This document shows, one piece after another, positions 23,235-28,260 of a stretch of DNA of 28,260 bases. Source of the DNA: Accumulibacter sp. GTDB taxonomy: Bacteria > Pseudomonadota > Gammaproteobacteria > Burkholderiales > Rhodocyclaceae. Position numbers and translations under genes: made by a program. Location: assembly GCA_031274075.1 (NCBI GenBank), contig JAISQQ010000018.1, positions 1 through 28,260 on the forward strand, in the 5' to 3' direction. Under the pieces are notes generated by a model. That model searched no databases. It was not told where the DNA came from and saw nothing but the letters and a program-made list of their open reading frames with translations. Within the stretch, counting starts at the first letter, position 1; each line of letters starts with the position of its first letter.

Positions 23235-25036
23235 AGTCTTTCCCGTTGCGCGGCGTCGTCGCCGGCGGCCGCCTGCACCACCGGCGCGTCCGGGGGAACG
23301 CCGAGCGTGCGCAAGGCCCCGCCCATCACCCGGGAAAAGACCGGGCCGGCGATGTCGCCGCCGTAATACGCGCCCTGGCTCGGCTCGTCGATCATCACCG
23401 CGACTACCAGCCGCGGATCGGAGACTGGCGCGAAGCCGACGAACGAGGCCACGTATTTCTTCACGTACTGGCCGCCCTCGACCTTGTTCGCGGTGCCGGT
23501 CTTGCCGGCGACGCGGTAGCCCGGCACCCGCGCCCTGGGCGCCGTGCCGCCCGGCTGCGCGGCCATTTCCAGCATCGCCCGCACTTCGCGCGCGGTCTGC
23601 GGGCTGAATACCCGCCGGGCGCGCGCCGGCGCGCCGTCGGAACGGGTCAGCGTCAAGGGAATGATGTCGCCGTCGCGGGCGAAGACGGTGTAGGCGCGCG
23701 CGAGCTGCATCAGCGATACCGACAGGCCGTGGCCGTAGGACATGGTGGCCTGCTCGATCGGCCGCCAGGACTTCCACGGCCGCAGGCGACCCGCGACCTC
23801 GCCGGGGAAACCCAGCCCCGGCGCCTGTCCCAGCCCGATGGCTTCATACATGTTCCACATCTCTTGCGGCGTCAGCAGCGCGGCGATCTTCGCCGTGCCG
23901 ACGTTGGACGACTTCTGGATCACCTGCGCGACGGTCAGCGGGCCGTTCCGGTGCGAATCGGAGATGGTCGCCGTGCCGATGGTCAGGCGGCCCGCGGCGC
24001 AGTCGATCACCGTGTCGAAGCGCACCTTGCTGGTTTCCAGCGCCAGCGCCGCGGTAAACGGCTTCATCACCGACCCCGGTTCGTAGGTGTCGGTCAGCGC
24101 CCGGGTGCGCAGTTGCGCGCCCTTCAATTGCTCGCGGTTGTTCGGGTTGTAGCTGGGCCAGTTGGCCAGCGCCAGGATTTCGCCGGTCCAGCTATCGACC
24201 ACCACCACGCCGCCGGCCCTGGCCTTGAATTCGTCGACCGCCCGCTTGAGCTGGCTGTAGGCGATGTACTGGATCTTCGAGTCGAGCGCCAGATGGATGT
24301 CCTTGCCGTCGCGCGGCAGGCGGATCGAGTCTACGTCCTCGACGATCTGCCCGCGCAGATCCTTGATCACCGAACGGTTGCCGGGACGGCCGAGAAGCTG
24401 CTCCTGGAACGCCAGTTCGACGCCCTCCTGCCCCTTGCCGTCGATGTCGGTGAAGCCGACGACGTGCGCGGTGGTCTCGCTGGTCGGGTAGTAGCGGCGG
24501 TATTCGCGGTCCTGGCCGATGCCGGGAAACTTCAAGGCCGCCACCTTGTCGCCGATTTCCGGCGGCAACTGGCGCTTCAGATAGACCAGGGGCTTGTCGC
24601 TGGCCAGCCGGCGCTCGAGTTCCTTGTCGTCCATTTCGAGCAGTCCGGCCAGCTGGCGCACCTGTTCGGGGGTCAGCAGGGCCTTGGCCGGGGGCTTGGC
24701 CGGAGGCGTGACCAGGGTCTCGACCGGGGCGTTGGCCGGAATCGCCCAGATCGACTTCATCGGCGTGGACACCGCCAGCACCTCGCCGTTGCGGTCGGAA
24801 ATCCGGCCGCGCGAGGCGAAAATCTCGATATCCTGGCGGTAGCGCGATTCGCCTTTCTTTTGCAGGAAGTCGTTGTTCAACACTTGCAGATAGAACGAGC
24901 GCCCGATCAGCACCACGAAAGAGACCAGGATCAACAAGGCCGCCAGGCGGGAACGCCAGGCCGGCAGGCGCAGCTTGAGCACCGGGCTTTCGGCGAATTT
25001 ATGCGCGCGCGCGCCGCCCAAATTCATCGTCCTCAT
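23231..25036 (-). CDS. ftsI: Septal transpeptidase FtsI (penicillin-binding protein 3)
   Basis: A 601-residue class B penicillin-binding protein that cross-links septal peptidoglycan together with FtsW. It has a short cytoplasmic tail, one membrane anchor (about 30-50, RLAALLILVSFVVLIGRSFY), a pedestal domain starting near RGRISDRNGEVLA (76-88), and the transpeptidase domain with all three active-site motifs: Ser322-Val-Met-Lys325, Ser376-Ser-Asn378 and Lys512-Thr-Gly514. The linker at about 105-122 contains a small Pro-Ala-Lys repeat (TPPAKPPAKALLTP) that is longer than in E. coli. The ATG at 25036 overlaps ftsL as ATGA; Met4 is an alternative start. Confidence 0.97.
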   Translation of the reverse strand: MRTMNLGGARAHKFAESPVLKLRLPAWRSRLAALLILVSFVVLIGRSFYLQVLNNDFLQKKGESRYRQDIEIFASRGRISDRNGEVLAVSTPMKSIWAIPANAPVETLVTPPAKPPAKALLTPEQVRQLAGLLEMDDKELERRLASDKPLVYLKRQLPPEIGDKVAALKFPGIGQDREYRRYYPTSETTAHVVGFTDIDGKGQEGVELAFQEQLLGRPGNRSVIKDLRGQIVEDVDSIRLPRDGKDIHLALDSKIQYIAYSQLKRAVDEFKARAGGVVVVDSWTGEILALANWPSYNPNNREQLKGAQLRTRALTDTYEPGSVMKPFTAALALETSKVRFDTVIDCAAGRLTIGTATISDSHRNGPLTVAQVIQKSSNVGTAKIAALLTPQEMWNMYEAIGLGQAPGLGFPGEVAGRLRPWKSWRPIEQATMSYGHGLSVSLMQLARAYTVFARDGDIIPLTLTRSDGAPARARRVFSPQTAREVRAMLEMAAQPGGTAPRARVPGYRVAGKTGTANKVEGGQYVKKYVASFVGFAPVSDPRLVVAVMIDEPSQGAYYGGDIAGPVFSRVMGGALRTLGVPPDAPVVQAAAGDDAAQRERL

Positions 25037-25308
25037 CGTTCACCCCCCGGCGCGGCGGTGAGTATCCGGGCCGCTTCCGGCATGCGCATCTTCAACTCCT
25101 CGCGCGCGGTCTTCTCGATGCGCGGCAGGTCCGCGCAGGTCTTCAGTTCCAGTTGCAACTGGCCGAACTCGACCTCGAGCTGGCGGGCGCGTTCCTGCTC
25201 GGATTCCATCGCCTGGAAGAGTTTGCGCGCCTGGTGCCGGGAGGTGACTACGCCCAGGGCACAGACCAGGACGGCCAGCAGCAGCGCGGCGTTGATCAGG
25301 CGAGCCAT
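25033..25308 (-). CDS. ftsL: Cell division protein FtsL
   Basis: A 91-residue bitopic membrane protein. One membrane helix (about 4-22, LINAALLLAVLVCALGVVTS) is followed by a periplasmic coiled coil (about 25-60, QARKLFQAMESEQERARQLE onward), and the typical RIEKTAREELKMRMP end. Family knowledge: it forms the FtsQLB complex that activates FtsW-FtsI. It starts one base after the rsmH stop and overlaps ftsI by four bases. Sequence identity within this family is low, so the call leans on topology, size and position. Confidence 0.94.
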   Translation of the reverse strand: MARLINAALLLAVLVCALGVVTSRHQARKLFQAMESEQERARQLEVEFGQLQLELKTCADLPRIEKTAREELKMRMPEAARILTAAPGGER

Positions 25309-25309
25309 C

Positions 25310-26272
25310 TCACGCCGCCTTCCGTTCCGCGCCGCCGGCCAGCCGCTCGGCGACGCGCATCACGGCGCTGCGCGCGCGCGGATTGGCCGCCACTTCGTCG
25401 TCGCCCGCCTTCACCCGCCGGCCGATCCGGCGCAAGCGCGGGGGCGGCAGTTCGGCGAAACGCAGGGGCAGGCGTTTCGGCAGTTCGTCGCTCGACTGCT
25501 CACGCATGAAACGCTTGACGACGCGGTCTTCGAGCGAATGGAAACTGATCACCACCAGCCGGCCGCCGCCGTCCAGCGCGTCCAGGGCCTGCGGCAGCGC
25601 TAGCGCAAGCTGGTCAAGTTCCTGGTTAACTTGAATCCGTAGAGCTTGAAAGGTGCGCGTCGCCGCATCCTGGCCAGGCTCACGGGTGCGCACGGTTTCG
25701 CGTACGAGCGCGGCGAGCTGGCGGGTGCTGGTGAAAGGCCGCTCGCTCCGAGCAGCCACAATCTTCTTTGCAATCTGGAAAGCAAACCGTTCTTCGCCAT
25801 AATTTCTGATCACCTCCGTAAGTTCCTGCACATCCGCCGTCGCCAGAAACGAGGCGGCGGTCTCTCCCCGCGTGGGATCCATGCGCATGTCCAGCGGCGC
25901 ATCGAAACGAAAACTGAAGCCGCGCGTAGCGTCGTCGAGCTGCGGCGACGACACGCCGAGGTCCAGCAGCACGCCGTCGACGGCGGTAAAACCGCATTCC
26001 CGCAGCGCCGCCGCCAGTTCGGCGAACGGCCGGTGCAGCGCCGTGAAGCGCCGATCCTCGACGCGCCGCGCCTCGGCAATGGCTTGCGGATCCCGGTCGA
26101 GCGCCAGCAGGCGTCCGTCCGGCCCCAGGCGTTCGAGGATCGCCCGCGAATGGCCGCCGCGCCCGAAGGTCGCGTCCACGTAGCGGCCCGAAGACTTGAC
26201 CGCGAGCGCCTCGACCGCTTCTCGCAAGAGCACGGTCCGATGCGCCGGAATCGAGTTCGCCGCCGTGCTCAC
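25310..26272 (-). CDS. rsmH: 16S rRNA (cytosine(1402)-N4)-methyltransferase
   Basis: A 320-residue S-adenosylmethionine-dependent enzyme that methylates N4 of C1402 in the decoding centre of 16S rRNA. Motifs: [14 protein letters not shown] (10-23), the cofactor loop [11 protein letters not shown] (32-42), [10 protein letters not shown] (about 53-62), [12 protein letters not shown] (about 100-111), and the C-terminal [16 protein letters not shown] segment with the RAKLR-like end ([15 protein letters not shown]). It starts with GTG at 26272, overlapping the mraZ stop by four bases (GTGA). Upstream in-frame codons belong to the mraZ shadow. Confidence 0.96.
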   Translation of the reverse strand: MSTAANSIPAHRTVLLREAVEALAVKSSGRYVDATFGRGGHSRAILERLGPDGRLLALDRDPQAIAEARRVEDRRFTALHRPFAELAAALRECGFTAVDGVLLDLGVSSPQLDDATRGFSFRFDAPLDMRMDPTRGETAASFLATADVQELTEVIRNYGEERFAFQIAKKIVAARSERPFTSTRQLAALVRETVRTREPGQDAATRTFQALRIQVNQELDQLALALPQALDALDGGGRLVVISFHSLEDRVVKRFMREQSSDELPKRLPLRFAELPPPRLRRIGRRVKAGDDEVAANPRARSAVMRVAERLAGGAERKAA

Positions 26273-26715
26273 AGCGCCAGATCCTCGAGTCCGGGCGGCA
26301 GCGGCTCGTCGGCCATGCCCAGGAAGGCTTCCTGCTGCCGCTGCCAGCCGGCATCCGACCAGATCTCGAAATGCGAGCCCTGGCCGATCAGCCAGACCTG
26401 CTTTTCCAACTGGGCGAACTTGCGCAAGGCCGGGGAGATCAACAGCCGGCCGGTGGAATCCAGGGTCTCGTCGTTGGCGTAGCCGACCAGCAGGCGCTGG
26501 TAGCTCGCCGAGCGCTTGTCGAGACTGGACACCGCCAGCACCTTGGCCCGGATCGGTTCCCACGCGGACGCCGGGTAGAGGAGCAGGCAATGATCGGGAT
26601 GAGCGGTCAGCACGAGCTGTCCGCCGGAAGCGGAAACGAGCGCCTCCCGGTGCCGCGCCGGTATGGCCAGCCGCCCCTTGAGGTCGAGACTCAGCTCTGT
26701 CGCTCCTTGAAACAT
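26269..26715 (-). CDS. mraZ: Transcriptional regulator MraZ
   Basis: A 148-residue AbrB-fold protein made of two tandem SpoVT/MraZ half-domains. The first carries [20 protein letters not shown] (7-26) and the second [19 protein letters not shown] (about 84-102); each has the D-x-x-G-R motif. MraZ assembles into rings and represses its own operon by binding short GTGGG-type direct repeats upstream. The frame is open to 26775, but the ATG at 26715 gives the universal MFQGA start and has AGGA four bases upstream. It is the first gene of the division and cell wall operon, and candidate operator repeats lie 31-60 bases before it. Confidence 0.96.
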   Translation of the reverse strand: MFQGATELSLDLKGRLAIPARHREALVSASGGQLVLTAHPDHCLLLYPASAWEPIRAKVLAVSSLDKRSASYQRLLVGYANDETLDSTGRLLISPALRKFAQLEKQVWLIGQGSHFEIWSDAGWQRQQEAFLGMADEPLPPGLEDLAL

Positions 26716-26745
26716 CGAATCCTGGCTCCTGCCCATGTGGAAAAA

Positions 26746-26775
26746 ACCACACTTCCACCCACACTTTCCTACCAC
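26746..26775 (-). promoter_or_regulatory. mraZ: Candidate MraZ operator repeats
   Basis: On the minus strand, just before mraZ, the stretch reads GTGGTAGGAAAGTGTGGGTG and continues GAAGTGTGGT. AGTG recurs three times with starts 11 and 12 bases apart, and TGTGG twice 12 bases apart. This resembles the GTGGG-type direct repeats that MraZ binds in other proteobacteria, though the spacing is not a perfect 10. A further AGTGGGG lies upstream at 26812-26818. Confidence 0.55.
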
Positions 26776-26977
26776 TATATTGCACTAATATAAACCAACA
26801 TTGAACCTATGCCCCACTAAAGTGCACTTTTATATCAAATCGCCGGACATGGCAAGGCTTTTTTACCAATGGCTACAGAGACTTAAAGCGCTTCCCAACA
26901 AAACAACACCCAAAAAAATTCCCTTGAAGAAACAAGGGGTCACAAAATTTGCCTGGAGTGATTTATTACGGCGCTTG
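26776..26977. other. mraZ promoter region and leader, gene-free
   Basis: AT-rich compared with the operon. It holds a perfect 12-bp palindrome AAAGTGCACTTT (26819-26830) and several TATATT/TAATAT stretches (26776-26795) that could serve as the -10 of the minus-strand mraZ promoter. I cannot fix a single -35/-10 pair. With the terminators to the right, the full gap from the Bug-type gene to mraZ is about 405 bases and shows no gene; the plus-strand ORF at 26801-27367 crosses two terminators and is not credible. Confidence 0.55.
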
Positions 26978-27017
26978 AAAAAAGGGGGGCGGCGCGGCAA
27001 ACGGCGCGCCGCCCCCC
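26978..27017 (-). terminator. Second rho-independent terminator behind the Bug-type gene
   Basis: A perfect 13-bp GC-only stem (26984-26996 with 27005-27017) followed, for minus-strand transcripts, by six U's (A-run 26978-26983). It lies after the first terminator at 27040-27073 and shields the mraZ promoter from upstream transcription. Confidence 0.8.
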
Positions 27018-27039
27018 CTCCCGCCTCGATGCGCGGGCG

Positions 27040-27073
27040 AAAAAAAACGGCAGGCTCCTTTCGGAACCTGCCG
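27040..27073 (-). terminator. First rho-independent terminator behind the Bug-type gene
   Basis: Stem CGGCAGG (27048-27054) with CCTGCCG (27067-27073), extended by CTCC/GGAA partial pairing, followed on the minus strand by eight U's (27040-27047). It lies 48 bases after the stop of the binding-protein gene. Confidence 0.88.
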
Positions 27074-27120
27074 CTCTCGCCGGAAACCCGTTTCCTGTTT
27101 TTTTTACCCCAGGAGCGCCG

Positions 27121-28098
27121 TCACTCCGGCTTGATGCCGGAACGCTCGATCACCGCGGTCCAGGCCGCCGTCTCGTTCTTGAGCAGTTCGCCGAACTGCT
27201 CGGGCGTGCCGCCCGCGACTTCCGCCCCGCCGGCCAGCAATTTCTGCTTGACCTCGGGCAGTTGCAAGACCTGGCCGATGGCCTCGTTCAAGCGTTGCAC
27301 CACCTCCTTCGGCGTCGCCGCCGGGGCCAGGAAACCGTTCCACGTCGTCGCGTCGAATCCGGGGTAGCCTTCCTCCGCGACCGTCGGCAGATCCGGCAGC
27401 GCGGCCGAGCGCCTGGCGTTCGACACCGCCAGCAGCTTGACCTTGCCGTCGCGCAGCAAGGGCTGCACGTTGGACAGGGCGGCGAACAACACCTGCACGT
27501 CGCCGCGTCCCAGGGCCAGCGACGCCGCCGGCCCGCCGGTATACGGAATATGCAGCAGGGATACCCCGCTCTTCATCTTGAGCAATTCCATGGCCAGATG
27601 CGACAGCGAGCCGTTGCCGACCGAGGCGTAGTCGATCTCGCCCGGCCGGCTCCTGGCCAGGGCCACCAGATCCTTGACCGAATCGACCCCGAGATCGGCG
27701 CGCGCGGCCAGCACGTTGGGCTGGGTCACGGCCAGGATGATCGGCGCCAGATCGCGCCGCGGGTCGTACGGCAGCCTGGGAAACAAGGACGGCGCCACGG
27801 TGATCGGCCCGTTGTAGCCGAGCAGGAAGGTATGCCCGTCGCGCGCCTTGGCCACGGCGTCCGCGCCGATCGTGCCGCCGGCGCCGCCCTTGTTGTCGAC
27901 GATGACCGTCTGGCCGATCATGCCGCCGAGCTTTTCGCCGACCAGCCGCGCCACGATATCGACCGAGCTCCCCGCCGTCGTCGGCACGACGAAACGAACC
28001 GGCTGCGTCGGCCAGGCCTGCGCGCCAGCGCCGGTCGACAGAAATGCCGCGATCAAGGCCGCGACCAGCGCCTTTCCCAAACGAATGCTGTTCAACAT
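27121..28098 (-). CDS. Bug-family (tripartite tricarboxylate transporter type) periplasmic solute-binding protein
   Basis: A 325-residue exported protein. The N-terminus is a signal peptide (MLNSIRLGKALVAALIAAFL, then STGAGAQA) likely cut after an Ala near residue 27. The mature part follows the TctC/Bug layout: WPTQPVRFVVPTTAGSSVDI, ARLVGEKLGGMIGQTVIVDN, KGGAGGTIGADAVAKA, the LPYDPRRDLAPI segment, YASVGNGSLSHLAMELLKMK, HIPYTGGPAASLALGRGDVQ and LPTVAEEGYPGFD. Such proteins bind carboxylates or similar small metabolites; the ligand cannot be read from sequence. No TctA/TctB membrane genes are in view, which is usual for orphan Bug genes. ATG at 28098 is chosen because it starts the signal peptide behind AAGGA; the frame is open to 28200. 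Two terminators follow the gene. Confidence 0.93.
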   Translation of the reverse strand: MLNSIRLGKALVAALIAAFLSTGAGAQAWPTQPVRFVVPTTAGSSVDIVARLVGEKLGGMIGQTVIVDNKGGAGGTIGADAVAKARDGHTFLLGYNGPITVAPSLFPRLPYDPRRDLAPIILAVTQPNVLAARADLGVDSVKDLVALARSRPGEIDYASVGNGSLSHLAMELLKMKSGVSLLHIPYTGGPAASLALGRGDVQVLFAALSNVQPLLRDGKVKLLAVSNARRSAALPDLPTVAEEGYPGFDATTWNGFLAPAATPKEVVQRLNEAIGQVLQLPEVKQKLLAGGAEVAGGTPEQFGELLKNETAAWTAVIERSGIKPE

Positions 28099-28190
28099 AT
28101 TCCTTGTCCTCTGTTCCGCTGTGATTGTTTCAAGTCGGTTTTCGATGAAAACCGGGTATTCGGCGGCAAGCGTCGCCAGAAAATCCAGAC

Positions 28191-28199
28191 AGTGTAGCA
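28191..28199 (-). promoter_or_regulatory. Extended -10 promoter for the Bug-type gene
   Basis: Minus-strand TGCTACACT fits the extended -10 form TGnTATAAT with two changes, and resembles the lpxC element TGCTACAAT. A start near 28184 would leave a leader of about 86 bases. The remaining 28200-28260 shows nothing further that I can support. Confidence 0.4.
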
Positions 28200-28260
28200 C
28201 CGTGGAAACCCCGCCGTCCCGGCGACCAGGGCCATCGCACTCTCTCCATGAATCGACTTG

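Noticed and set aside
26801..27367. 188-codon plus-strand ORF across the mraZ-Bug gap
   Set aside because: It spans two GC hairpin terminators and the end of the binding-protein gene; the translation is low-complexity.

Overview
The window looks like the chromosome of a betaproteobacterium. The evidence is a complete dcw (division and cell wall) cluster in the usual proteobacterial order ending in ftsZ and lpxC, a comF end close to trmL, a meso-diaminopimelate-type MurE, and a Bug-type periplasmic solute-binding protein. Rhodocyclales or Burkholderiales is a reasonable guess, but the sequence alone does not settle the order. Core genes are very GC-rich (a 60-base sample in trmL is about 70% G+C). 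Some accessory genes are far lower: about one third in an acyltransferase sample and about 48% in a LysR regulator sample.

Layout. (1) 1-1582: the last codons of comF, an AT-rich hexapeptide-repeat acyltransferase on the minus strand, a non-coding stretch with palindromes, then trmL. (2) 1583-2930: heptamer repeats, a VapBC-like toxin-antitoxin pair, a decayed gene remnant and hairpin repeats, closed by a strong terminator. (3) 2937-7085: alanine use, with a sodium:alanine symporter, alanine dehydrogenase and a divergent LysR regulator with a candidate LysR box between them. (4) 7048-8725: a repeat-rich scrapyard with two nearly identical 126-bp elements bearing 26-bp terminal inverted repeats, partial copies of them, an unrecognised 161-aa gene followed by a broken gene, and a truncated PD-(D/E)XK nuclease gene. 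(5) 8726-26715: a tight minus-strand block, mraZ-rsmH-ftsL-ftsI-murE-murF-mraY-murD-ftsW-murG-murC-ddlB-ftsQ-ftsA-ftsZ-lpxC plus a 62-aa membrane protein. (6) 26716-28260: the mraZ control region, two tandem terminators and an orphan Bug-type binding protein.

How the genes work together. The dcw block supplies the cytoplasmic steps of peptidoglycan precursor synthesis (MurC-F, Ddl), the lipid steps (MraY, MurG), septal polymerisation and cross-linking (FtsW, FtsI), the divisome scaffold (FtsL, FtsQ, FtsA, FtsZ) and the committed step of lipid A synthesis (LpxC). Nearly all junctions from mraZ to ftsA overlap by 1-10 nt or are separated by 1-3 nt, implying one co-translated message. The alanine block would import alanine and deaminate it to pyruvate, probably under the adjacent LysR regulator.

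I see no clearly new multi-gene system. The most novel material is in 7048-8725: a short inverted-repeat element family sitting at the ends of truncated genes, and the 161-aa gene tightly coupled to a partner that this element interrupts.
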